Source: an uncultured Rubrobacteraceae bacterium
GTDB lineage: Bacteria > Actinomycetota > Rubrobacteria > Rubrobacterales > Rubrobacteraceae
DNA length: 18,973 nt
Assembly: GCA_902805985.1 (NCBI GenBank)
Contig: CADCUW010000117.1
Coordinates: forward strand, 1-18,973
Reading direction: 5' to 3'
Shown: positions 1-6,659 of the stretch, one piece after another
Layout: each line of letters starts with the position of its first letter
How positions within the stretch are numbered: position 1 is the first letter of the stretch
The notes under the pieces: model-generated
Told to the model about the DNA's origin: nothing
What the model saw: only the letters and a program-made list of their open reading frames with translations
The model's database searches: none
Program-made: the position numbers and the translations under genes

Positions 1-1495
1 ACGAGAAAGGGGTGCCGTAGAAGACCAGCAGCACGCGGGCCGCCGAGCCGTCGGGCGTTACGAAGTCGATCTCGGGGACGCTCTCCGAATACTGGGGCCC
101 GAAGGTGAGCGCGGACCCGCCGGCGGCCAGTATCCTGGTCTGCATCTCGCTCTGAAGCCGGACCAGCTCCTCGTTCTTCTCGTCCAGATCCTCACCCTGT
201 ACCAGCACGTTGACCGGCGCGAGCATGCCCCCCGGGTACTCCCCCGTCAACTCCTCGAAACCGGCCACGGAGCCGGCTTCCCGGGGCAGGTTCGCCAGCT
301 GATCGAAGCCGACCCTGAGGCCGAAGTTGCCCGCCGAGGCGAGGATCAGGCCGCCGACGAGGGCTACCGCGATCAACCCGGTTCGCCGCAACGGCGCGGA
401 CCGCGTAGCGATTCTTCCTCGGGATGGTCGTACCCCGAAAGTCGCCGGCCCGAGGATGGACAGGAGTGCCGGGACGAGGGTCACGGTGACGAGAAAGACG
501 ATGCTGAGGGCGAGGGCTAGTCCGGGCCCGAGGGCCCGGTAGAGGCCCAGTTCCGCAAAGACGAGCAGGGCGAAAGCGGCGATCAAGACCGCCGCGGAGG
601 AGAGCAGGACGCCGCCGACCTTCTCGACCCCGAGCCTGGCGGCTTCGAGGCGTCCGGTCCCCTCCTCGAGCGCATCGCGGGTCCTCGAGAGCAGGAAGAG
701 GGCGTAGTCCGTCCCGACGCCGAAGAGGAGCACGACGATTATCGGTTCGATCTGCGCGGGCACGCTCGTCCCTTGCGTGGCTGAGATCCAGCCGATCACC
801 CGCAGCGTCAGGAAGGTCGCGAGCCCGATGCTCGCCAGCGGCACGAGCGGCGCGACGAGCGACCGGTAGGTCAACGCGACGACGAGGAAGATGGCGAGCG
901 CCGTAACGACCGTGACCACCCACAGGTTCTCCTCGATAGCGATCTTGGTGTCGTACTGGACGAGCTTTATGCCCGTGGCCGAGGTCCGCAGCGGGCCGGG
1001 GGTCTGGAGGTCTGCCCGGATCTCCCCCACCCCGTCCGCGACCTCCGTCAGGCGCGTCCCGGGCTCGAAAGAGAGCAGCACGGGCAGGGCCTCGCTGTCA
1101 AGCAGGTCCCCGTTCACCCGCGTCGGGTCGGTGGAGTTCTGGGCGGCGAGCGGGACCGCCCGACGCAGGTCGTAGGTCCGTCCCGAGGCCCCGTTGAGGC
1201 GTTCGATCCCGCCTCTGATCTCTTCGAGGTCCCGCCCGCTAAACCCATCGGGGTTCGAGTAGACGAGGATGGCCGGCGCCTCGACCGACCCGGAGAGCTT
1301 CTGCGCCTGGGCCTCGGCCCTGACGGCCGGGGCCGAGTCCGGCACCACGTCCGAGAGGCTGCTGCTCGTGCTCTCGCCGAGCGCCGGCAGGTAGAGGTAC
1401 GCGGCAACCGCCACCACCGCCCAGAAGAGCACCACCACGAAGCGCAGCTTGACCAGAAGCCACCCGAACACGCCGAAGAAGCCTCTGGGACGCAT
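1..1495 (-). CDS. MMPL-family RND exporter, C-terminus outside window
   Basis: An inner-membrane RND-type transporter of the MMPL family, which exports lipids or other hydrophobic compounds using the proton gradient. The frame is open from ATG 1495 to the left edge (about 498 residues seen). Transmembrane helix 1 is at about residues 17-37, followed by an extracytoplasmic domain of about 145 residues. A helix bundle starts at about residue 190 and contains GVGTDYALFLLSR; its Asp-Tyr pair (263-264) matches the proton-relay residues of MmpL proteins. A second extracytoplasmic domain begins at about residue 370, so the second half of the family's duplicated architecture is mostly missing here. 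GTG at 1498 is an alternative start; the upstream Shine-Dalgarno match is weak. The substrate cannot be told from the sequence. Confidence 0.9.
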   Translation of the reverse strand, partial: MRPRGFFGVFGWLLVKLRFVVVLFWAVVAVAAYLYLPALGESTSSSLSDVVPDSAPAVRAEAQAQKLSGSVEAPAILVYSNPDGFSGRDLEEIRGGIERLNGASGRTYDLRRAVPLAAQNSTDPTRVNGDLLDSEALPVLLSFEPGTRLTEVADGVGEIRADLQTPGPLRTSATGIKLVQYDTKIAIEENLWVVTVVTALAIFLVVALTYRSLVAPLVPLASIGLATFLTLRVIGWISATQGTSVPAQIEPIIVVLLFGVGTDYALFLLSRTRDALEEGTGRLEAARLGVEKVGGVLLSSAAVLIAAFALLVFAELGLYRALGPGLALALSIVFLVTVTLVPALLSILGPATFGVRPSRGRIATRSAPLRRTGLIAVALVGGLILASAGNFGLRVGFDQLANLPREAGSVAGFEELTGEYPGGMLAPVNVLVQGEDLDEKNEELVRLQSEMQTRILAAGGSALTFGPQYSESVPEIDFVTPDGSAARVLLVFYGTPFS

Positions 1496-1563
1496 CACGA
1501 AAGTCTACACCCCAGGTGTGGGAGGACGGCGTACGGATCTTCCACATCGTCCCACGGAACCGG

Positions 1564-1593
1564 CCTCCCCCGACCGCGGAGCTTCGGGGGAGG
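1564..1593. other. Perfect 10-bp inverted repeat (hairpin)
   Basis: CCTCCCCCGA (1564-1573) and TCGGGGGAGG (1584-1593) are exact reverse complements around a 10-base loop that itself contains CCGCGG. It lies between the subtilase remnant and the MMPL gene. No T-run follows on either strand, so it is not a textbook intrinsic terminator, although stems of this kind can terminate in high-GC bacteria. The stem is certain and its role is unknown. Confidence 0.55.
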
Positions 1594-1596
1594 AGG

Positions 1597-1870
1597 TGAT
1601 CCAAGACCCCGGCTATCACGCCCGAGACGCTCCCCGAGCCGTTGCAGCCGAGCACCTTTACCCAGGTCAACGGGGCGCCGGGCGGGGCTGCGGTGGTCAC
1701 CGTCCCGTCGCGCTCGTCGCGCTCGACCAAGCCCCCGGCCCGCACCTCCGCGACGCGCGTTGGGGATCACGGCCGAGAAGCCCTTTATGGCGTTGCGGTA
1801 CACGAAGCCGACCCTGGCATCGTTGCGACCGGCGGTGTTGCCCGCCACCTCGCCGGGGCAAGGCAAAGCT
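1597..1870 (-). pseudogene. Remnant of a subtilisin-like (S8) protease with I9 propeptide
   Basis: Read on the minus strand, one frame gives GFVYRNAIKGFSAVIPNA, the typical end of an inhibitor-I9 propeptide. The text then continues in another frame as RVAEVRAGGLVERD and DGTVTTAA, the propeptide/mature junction. It jumps directly to VKVLGCNGSGSVSGVIAG, a block from inside the catalytic domain of aqualysin/proteinase K-type subtilases. The frame change fits loss of two bases in the CG run near 1751-1760. The jump near 1670-1690 removes the segment that carries the catalytic Asp and His, and the catalytic Ser region is absent beyond about 1600. The remnant cannot be active. The homology boundaries are approximate. 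Confidence 0.82.
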
Positions 1871-1895
1871 CTGGCCTCCCGACGCGAATTGACGA

Positions 1896-1915
1896 AGGTT
1901 TTACAGAGGTTTTAC
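1896..1915. promoter_or_regulatory. Direct repeat AGGTTTTAC x2, 11-bp period
   Basis: AGGTTTTAC occurs at 1896-1904 and again at 1907-1915, separated by AG, so the two copies lie on the same face of the helix. The stretch is clearly more AT-rich than its surroundings. TTGACG at 1889-1894 is a possible plus-strand -35, which would put the second copy at the -10 position for the downstream flippase gene. Tandem sites one turn apart are typical of OmpR/PhoB-type response regulators. The regulator is unknown. A 10-bp palindrome, GCGTATACGC, follows at 1937-1946. Confidence 0.4.
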
Positions 1916-2089
1916 CGGCCCGGAGAGAAGCGCCTCGCGTATACGCCTCGCCAGGATAGCGCGGCTGCGACTCTCGTGGCTTGACTGGAGAGCGGGGCCC
2001 GGTCAGTGTGTCTGGAGGTACGAACAGAGCCACAGAGGAGTCACAGAGATCGGCCGCATCGTGTCCACTCGAAAGCGGGAGGGAGCCCC

Positions 2090-3052
2090 CTGAGCCCCTG
2101 GCTGTACAGGTTCGCCGGGATCCTCGTCAGCGTCGTTTTCGTCTACCTGGCCGTGCGGCGGGTGGACCTATCGGAGTCCCTGCGCGCGCTGGGGACCGTC
2201 CGCCCCGGGTGGCTGGTGGCCGCGACGCTGGCCTATCTGTCGAGCTTCCCCATCCGGGCGCTGCGCTGGCGGCTCGTGCTCCGGGTTCAAAAACCGCTCC
2301 GCGTAAAAGAGTTGATGGCCGCCGTCTTTGTCGGGTACATGGCCAACAACGTCCTCCCGGCGCGGGCCGGCGAGGTCTATCGGGCACACTTCCTCGGGCG
2401 TCGCGCCGGGATCAGCAGGAGCGGCGTGGCGGCCAGCATCGTCGTGGAGCGGACCCTCGACGGCCTGATGCTGGTCGGCGCGATCCTGTTCGTCTTCCTC
2501 GCGTTTCCAGGGGAGGACTACCTCGGCGGTGCGGCCCTCGCTGCGGGATTGGTCTTCATGGCCCTGGCGGCCGGCATCCTGTTCTATGGCCTGAGGGCGG
2601 ATCAAGCCCAGCGGGCTGCCGGGCGGGGACTCGAGAGGCTGCCCGGGGCCATCCAGAGGCATCTGGTCGGCCGCCTGAACTCCTTCCTGCACGGTATCCG
2701 GGGCATCTCGACGGCGAGAGAGCTCGTGGAGGCCGGCGCCTACACGATCTTTATCTGGGCGCTGGATGCCTGCGCCGTGGCCCTCGTGGTGGTCTCCTTC
2801 GGGTTGACTCTGCCGCCGGTCGGGTACGTTCTGGTCTTCGCGCTGGTCGCGCTGAGCACCACCCTCCCCTCGGGACCGGGTTTCGTTGGGCCTTTCCAGT
2901 ACGCGTTCGTTCTCTCTTTAGGAACCTTCGCCGTTCCCCGGGAGACGGCGCTGGCCGTCTCCGTCGTCGCCCAACTCTCCCTGCTTGGCTCCGTCACCCT
3001 GATAGGGCTCGCGCTTTTGTGGAGGGAGCAGTTGCGCGCGCCGGGGCGTTGA
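2090..3052 (+). CDS. Flippase-like integral membrane protein (UPF0104 / LPG-synthase TM family)
   Basis: A polytopic membrane protein of the UPF0104/flippase-like family (the transmembrane domain of MprF and AglD relatives), which handles lipid-linked substrates at the membrane. Visible landmarks are the N-terminal helix followed by VRRVDLSESL, the block IRALRWRLVLR, the motif NNVLPARAGEVYRA, and the late motif TLPSGPGFVGPFQYA; about seven to eight helices are evident. The frame is open back to GTG 2006, but the first 28 codons from there look non-coding and lack a Shine-Dalgarno site. CTG at 2090 follows GGGAGGG (2078-2084) by a good distance and starts exactly where family members start (SPWLYRF), giving 320 residues, so I prefer it. 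Substrate and exact role are unknown. It stands alone, 41 bases ahead of the HAD gene. Confidence 0.85.
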   Translation: MSPWLYRFAGILVSVVFVYLAVRRVDLSESLRALGTVRPGWLVAATLAYLSSFPIRALRWRLVLRVQKPLRVKELMAAVFVGYMANNVLPARAGEVYRAHFLGRRAGISRSGVAASIVVERTLDGLMLVGAILFVFLAFPGEDYLGGAALAAGLVFMALAAGILFYGLRADQAQRAAGRGLERLPGAIQRHLVGRLNSFLHGIRGISTARELVEAGAYTIFIWALDACAVALVVVSFGLTLPPVGYVLVFALVALSTTLPSGPGFVGPFQYAFVLSLGTFAVPRETALAVSVVAQLSLLGSVTLIGLALLWREQLRAPGR

Positions 3053-3078
3053 CCCAAGCAGCGTCACCGACGCCCCCG

Positions 3079-3094
3079 TACTATTATTGGCCCG
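3079..3094 (+). promoter_or_regulatory. Probable leaderless promoter of the HAD gene
   Basis: TACTAT (3079-3084) overlaps TATTAT (3082-3087). The latter ends exactly 6 bases before GTG 3094, so transcription would begin on or next to the start codon. There is no Shine-Dalgarno sequence in front of this GTG, which fits a leaderless mRNA, a common arrangement in actinobacteria. No convincing -35 hexamer lies at the right distance. Confidence 0.5.
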
Positions 3095-3855
3095 TGCGAG
3101 TCGAGGGTTTACTCATAGATCTGGACGGGACCCTCTACACGAACGATGGACCCGTGTCGGGCGCCCGCGGGGCGCTGGAGCGGCTCGACAAGGCCGGTAT
3201 CTCCTACCGCTTCGCGACCAACGCAACCCACGTGCCCAGGCGGGATCTGGCCTCGCGTTTAGAGTCCCTGGGACTCCCCGCCGGGGAAGACCAGATCTTC
3301 ACCCCCGCCACCGCCGTCTCCACGAAACTGAAGGCCGAGGGACTGAGTTGCTTCCCGCTGGTCGAAGAATCCCTTATGGAAGACCTGGAGGGCGTCCCCG
3401 TAAGCGGCGACTCCCCCGGCTGCGTGCTCGTCGGGAACCTGGGGGAGGGCTTCACCTACAGCCGCCTCGACGTCGCCTTCCGGCACCTGATGGACGGCGC
3501 CGAGCTCGTCGCCCTGTCGAAGAACCGCTACTGGCAGAGGGCTGGCGGAGAGCTCTCCCTGGATGCGGGCCCGTTTGTCGCCGCGCTGGAGTACGCGAGT
3601 GGCAAGGGCGCCATCGGCGTCGGCAAGCCCGAACGCGCCTTCTTCGAGCTGGCGCTTCGGGACCTGGGCCTGTCCCCCGGCGCGGTCGCCATGGTCGGGG
3701 ATGACCCGGAGCTGGACGTCGGCGGGGCGCAGGCCGCGGGCCTGCGGGCGATCCTCGTAGAGACCGGCAGATACCGGCCCGGGTCGGAGACACCCACGAG
3801 GCCCGACCTGGTCCTGGAGAGCGTGGCGCGTTTGCCGGGGGCGCTGGGCGTCTAG
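3094..3855 (+). CDS. HAD-superfamily class IIA phosphatase (HDHD2/NagD-like)
   Basis: A cytoplasmic Mg-dependent phosphohydrolase of 253 residues, the normal length for subclass IIA. Motif I is IDLDGT, with nucleophile Asp9 and acid/base Asp11. Motif II is ATNAT (Thr42). The motif III lysine is Lys178 in GVGKP. Motif IV is VGDDPELD (Asp203/Asp204). A cap domain lies between residues of about 70 and 170. It looks closest to the HDHD2-like branch (TIGR01458 type). The substrate cannot be inferred. The start is GTG 3094, chosen because it sits just before motif I and behind a leaderless-type -10. The same frame stays open far upstream across the flippase gene, but that part is not coding. Confidence 0.88.
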   Translation: MRVEGLLIDLDGTLYTNDGPVSGARGALERLDKAGISYRFATNATHVPRRDLASRLESLGLPAGEDQIFTPATAVSTKLKAEGLSCFPLVEESLMEDLEGVPVSGDSPGCVLVGNLGEGFTYSRLDVAFRHLMDGAELVALSKNRYWQRAGGELSLDAGPFVAALEYASGKGAIGVGKPERAFFELALRDLGLSPGAVAMVGDDPELDVGGAQAAGLRAILVETGRYRPGSETPTRPDLVLESVARLPGALGV

Positions 3856-3874
3856 AGGCTGTTATGGACTCGAC

Positions 3875-3895
3875 CCGGGCACGGCGATCGCCCGG
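3875..3895. terminator. Weak hairpin between convergent genes
   Basis: CCGGGC (3875-3880) and GCCCGG (3890-3895) can form a 6-bp stem with a 9-base loop in the 60-base gap between the converging HAD and ccdA genes. There is no T-run, so it is only a candidate bidirectional terminator. Confidence 0.25.
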
Positions 3896-3915
3896 TGGAG
3901 AACACGTTCCGGGCG

Positions 3916-4680
3916 CTACCCGACGGGAGAGGAGCCGCCCACCAGGACCGGCCACCAGTAGAAGACTATGTACGCCCCGGCCAGCACCAGGAGCGCCGCG
4001 GAGATCGGCTGGACGTAGCGGGTGACGCTACGTAGCCGGGAGATCACCCCTCCCTTGAAGAACGCCAGCGCCAGGGTGAGGATCAGGAGCACCGAGGCCA
4101 TGCCCAGGCCGTAGCCCAAGAACCGTCCCGCACCCGCGGCGAAGCTTCCGGCGGTGAGGCTGCCGCCCATCACCGCGAGGAACACCGGCAGGGTGCAACT
4201 GAGCGAGGCCAGCCCGTAGGCGAGGCCGAACAGGAAGAAGCCCCGCACGCTCATCGACTTGGGATCGCCGAGGCGTCCGGCGAGGCGCTCGAAGACGCCC
4301 GTGTAGAGCGTCCGTCCGGCGAGCATCCAGAGGCCCATAAGGATGAGGGCCGCGCCGATGACCGCCCCTACCCAGGGCATGGCCCCGAGGATCGCGCTCC
4401 CCCCGGCGGAGACGACCACGCCGGCCACACCGAAGAGGAGTACGAAACCAAGCGAGACCGCGCCCCCGATCAGGAGCGCCCGCAGCGCCCTTCCCAGCGA
4501 GGAGCGCTTCTCGAAGCCCGCCTCCTGGTTGCCGAGGTAGAGCGAGAGGTAGGCCGGCAGCATCGCGAACCCGCAGGGGTTGACCGCCGCGACGATCCCA
4601 GCCCCGAAGGCGAAGCCGAACGGGAGCAGCGCGCCGAGGCTCGTGAGCCACTGAACGGCGAACTCCTGGAGCCCGCTCAC
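3916..4680 (-). CDS. ccdA: CcdA-type thiol:disulfide electron carrier
   Basis: An inner-membrane protein of the DsbD/CcdA family that passes electrons from cytoplasmic thioredoxin to extracytoplasmic thiol proteins. It has 254 residues with about six helices. The two essential membrane cysteines are present: Cys36 in VNPCGFAMLPAYL and Cys162 in LSCTLPVFLAV, each at the start of one of the two family repeats. The GTG start at 4680 overlaps the stop of the thioredoxin-like gene by 4 bases (GTGA), so the two are translationally coupled. Its partner is therefore very probably that lipoprotein, and possibly also the DUF3179 protein, rather than cytochrome c maturation; no ccs genes are in view. 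Confidence 0.92.
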   Translation of the reverse strand: MSGLQEFAVQWLTSLGALLPFGFAFGAGIVAAVNPCGFAMLPAYLSLYLGNQEAGFEKRSSLGRALRALLIGGAVSLGFVLLFGVAGVVVSAGGSAILGAMPWVGAVIGAALILMGLWMLAGRTLYTGVFERLAGRLGDPKSMSVRGFFLFGLAYGLASLSCTLPVFLAVMGGSLTAGSFAAGAGRFLGYGLGMASVLLILTLALAFFKGGVISRLRSVTRYVQPISAALLVLAGAYIVFYWWPVLVGGSSPVG

Positions 4681-5240
4681 AGCACGTCCTCAAGCTCCGC
4701 CCTCAAAGTATCGGCGTCCGAGACGGCAACGTCCCGGTAGACCTCCTCGCCGTCTCGGTCGAGGATCACCGTGGTCTCAAGGGCGCTCACGCCGAACTCC
4801 TGGATCACCTCGTCGCTGTACAAGACCGTCGGCAGCGGCTCTTCTATGCCGGCCGCGTCATTGAACGCCTCGATGGACTGCGGCGTCTCGGACGCGTCTA
4901 TGGAGACCATCAGCACCTCTAGCCCACGATCCTCGTAGGCCGGAAGGATCTCGGACCAGGTCCGAGCCTCCTCCCTGCACTTCGGTCACCAGCCGGCCAT
5001 GAAGTAGAGCGCGGTCACGTCGCCCTGTCCCCCCAGGTTGACCTGCTCGCCATCGACGGTCGTGACGCCCAGACCGGAGGACGCGTCGTTCGCCGGGGCG
5101 CTCTTCTGCCCGGACTCGGACTGCGTCCGTCGGGGCTCGGCCGGGTCGGCCCGTTCGGATCTCCCCGTGTCGCCTCCGCCGCAGGCCGCGACGACGAGCA
5201 TCGTCGCCAGGAGCGGTATCAGAGTCAGGGAACGCTTCAT
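4677..5240 (-). CDS. Thioredoxin-like (TlpA/redoxin) lipoprotein, probable selenoprotein (Sec85)
   Basis: An extracytoplasmic thiol oxidoreductase with the TlpA/redoxin fold. The frame is open from ATG 5240 (Shine-Dalgarno GAGAGG) to the stop overlapping ccdA, except for one TGA at 4988-4986. Residues 1-20 form a lipoprotein signal (LVVAAC, Cys20), then a polar linker, then strand DVTALYFMAGW. Next comes TGA-P-K-C, so codon 85 replaces the first Cys of the WCxxC active site while Cys88 is kept. Downstream the fold continues normally (VLMVSIDASETPQSIEAF, TTVILDRDGEEVYRD) to residue 187. A hairpin follows the TGA. I read this as selenocysteine, U-x-x-C. A nonsense mutation or sequencing error of TGC/TGT is the alternative. 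The usual cis-proline before TT is Glu155. GTG 5246 is a possible earlier start. A standard gene caller would split this gene into two pieces. Confidence 0.8.
4943..4988 (-). promoter_or_regulatory. In-frame TGA with SECIS-like hairpin
   Basis: On the minus strand the TGA (4988-4986) is followed by 19 bases and then CTCGGACCTGGTCCGAG (4966-4950), a perfect 7-bp stem closing a CTG loop. Skipping a 2-base AT bulge on the 3' side, GGAGG (4971-4967) can pair with CCTTC (4947-4943), including one G-U pair, which extends the stem to 12 bp. The apical loop begins 26 bases after the TGA, inside the 16-37 range used for bacterial SECIS elements. The usual G in the first two loop positions is not present in the fully paired model. 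Confidence 0.6.
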
Positions 5241-5242
5241 CT

Positions 5243-6451
5243 TCACCTCTCATTTTGGGTTTCGTCGACTCGCGTTTCGGGCCGGAAGGCCGCCCAGGAG
5301 AACCAGAAGTGGTCTATGCTCACGACGGGTTCCAGCCGCTCTCCCTCCAACTCTCCGGCAACGGCCCTTCCGAGGGCGTTCCATGCGCTGCCGGTCTCTT
5401 CGTCGAGTATAGTGCCTCCCTCTGAGCGGAACGTGAGCGTACTTCCGTCGAGCCTTCTAGAGAAGACCCCCGCCGAGCCCACGTCGCGGCCCGCCCCTAC
5501 CGAGTCCTCGTCCAGGGCCGAGGCGGTCCCCTTCTGCCAGAGGACGGCCACGGGCTCTCCGTCCACGACGTCGTTTATGGCGGGGGACTCTCGAAGGACT
5601 TCGTAGGGGTAGGCCACGGGCTCTCCTTGCGCATCTACCGTGATCACGCGCGCCATCGGCGGGAGATCGCCCGGTGTCTCCGGGCCCTCGTAGAGAAACG
5701 GCGAGGAGTCCACGTCGTCGTAGCCGGCGTAGGGGTTCTGGCCGTAGGTGCGGTTGTAGCCCGTCTCGCGGGAGAGCACCCGGGCGTCCGGGTGCTCGGA
5801 ACGGAGATCTTCCCAGGAGACGATGGGGGCCGGTAGGGACTCCAGCCGGGTGCCGGTGAGCGCGCCGGCGATGGCGTCGCCCGTAGCCTGCTGCCACCAG
5901 CTCTCGGTCTGGCGATCGTACATGATCAGGTTGGAGAACCGCAGCCGCCCCGTGGTTCCAAAGGTGAGCTCTTGCCCGTCCACGGTCGTCTCGAAGGCGA
6001 TGGCGGTATTGCACAGCGGGCAGAACGTGACGGCTACAGGGACCCCGCCCACCGCGTCGTTGACGATCTCGTGCCACATGATGATCTGGATCGGGTAAGC
6101 CCTGACCTCGTCCGCCACCTGGAGCAGGATCACCGGCTCCTGGGGCTCGAGCCAGGCGTCCGCCTCTCCGACGCCGACGAAGCGCGGCTCGTCGATGGCG
6201 GGGATGCCGTCCTTGGGCGGTCCGCCGGAGAGTACCTCCTCGTAGGAGACGCTGTGCTTGCCGAAGTCGGTCTGGAACTCGCTCTCGGCCCCGGCCGGAG
6301 GAACGTCACCTGGGGCTGCCGCGGACGAGCCCTGCTGCTCCGTCCCGCCCGGCCCTCGAGAAGCCTCTTCCCCTCCGGGCCATCCGCAGGCGGCAAACAG
6401 GAGAGCGACGAGTACGGTCGCGAACCCACCGGTTCTGAAGAAGACCCTCAC
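5243..6451 (-). CDS. DUF3179 domain lipoprotein with CPLC motif
   Basis: A secreted, lipid-anchored DUF3179 protein of about 402 residues. The family has no established biochemical function. GTG 6451 is chosen because it starts a clean signal peptide (VFFRTGGFATVLVALLFAAC, predicted lipid-modified Cys22); the frame runs back to 6583, but that stretch has no signal-like features. A Gly/Pro/Ser-rich linker precedes the domain. Hallmarks are AYPIQIIMWHEIVND (His127), TFCPLCNTAIAF (Cys144-x-x-Cys147), FSNLIMYDR and ESWWQQATGDAI. The CxxC may bind metal or act as a redox dithiol. Its stop lies 2 bases before the ATG of the thioredoxin-like gene, which suggests a shared transcript and function. Confidence 0.88.
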   Translation of the reverse strand: MRVFFRTGGFATVLVALLFAACGWPGGEEASRGPGGTEQQGSSAAAPGDVPPAGAESEFQTDFGKHSVSYEEVLSGGPPKDGIPAIDEPRFVGVGEADAWLEPQEPVILLQVADEVRAYPIQIIMWHEIVNDAVGGVPVAVTFCPLCNTAIAFETTVDGQELTFGTTGRLRFSNLIMYDRQTESWWQQATGDAIAGALTGTRLESLPAPIVSWEDLRSEHPDARVLSRETGYNRTYGQNPYAGYDDVDSSPFLYEGPETPGDLPPMARVITVDAQGEPVAYPYEVLRESPAINDVVDGEPVAVLWQKGTASALDEDSVGAGRDVGSAGVFSRRLDGSTLTFRSEGGTILDEETGSAWNALGRAVAGELEGERLEPVVSIDHFWFSWAAFRPETRVDETQNER

Positions 6452-6477
6452 GTCGAGACTGCACCCTTCACGCGCAG

Positions 6478-6507
6478 GGACGCGGGCACAGTGGACGCGG
6501 GCACGGT
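6478..6507. repeat. Tandem 15-bp repeat upstream of DUF3179 gene
   Basis: GGACGCGGGCACAGT (6478-6492) is followed directly by GGACGCGGGCACGGT (6493-6507), 14 of 15 bases identical. It lies in the 208-base gap between the YncE-like gene (ending at 6660) and the DUF3179 start (6451). It could be an operator or a replication-slippage product. Nothing else in this gap is recognisable apart from an AT-richer patch near 6595-6610. Confidence 0.5.
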
Positions 6508-6659
6508 GTGACGAAGACCTGCTCCGCGTCGCCGACCCGGCCCGGGTAAGGCTTGCGAGGCCCATGTTCGCGAACCGCGCCACGCCCGGACCAGGTTTAC
6601 ATTACACTCCACGGAAAGCGCCGGAGACGCCGGTTCCTCTGCCGAATCCCTGGCCAGGT

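Noticed and set aside
3049..3054. TTGACC as the -35 of the HAD promoter
   Set aside because: The spacing to TACTAT is 24 bases, too long for a normal promoter; it also overlaps the flippase stop.
1981..3855. One long plus-strand frame covering the flippase region and the HAD gene
   Set aside because: Only its last 254 codons (from 3094) are HAD. The rest is an out-of-frame shadow of the flippase gene, rich in Arg, Gly and Pro with no domain.
4677..5246. Two separate genes: a short lipoprotein ending at 4986 and a small protein starting at 4916
   Set aside because: Both lie in the same frame, form one thioredoxin fold, and are separated only by the TGA at the catalytic Cys codon.
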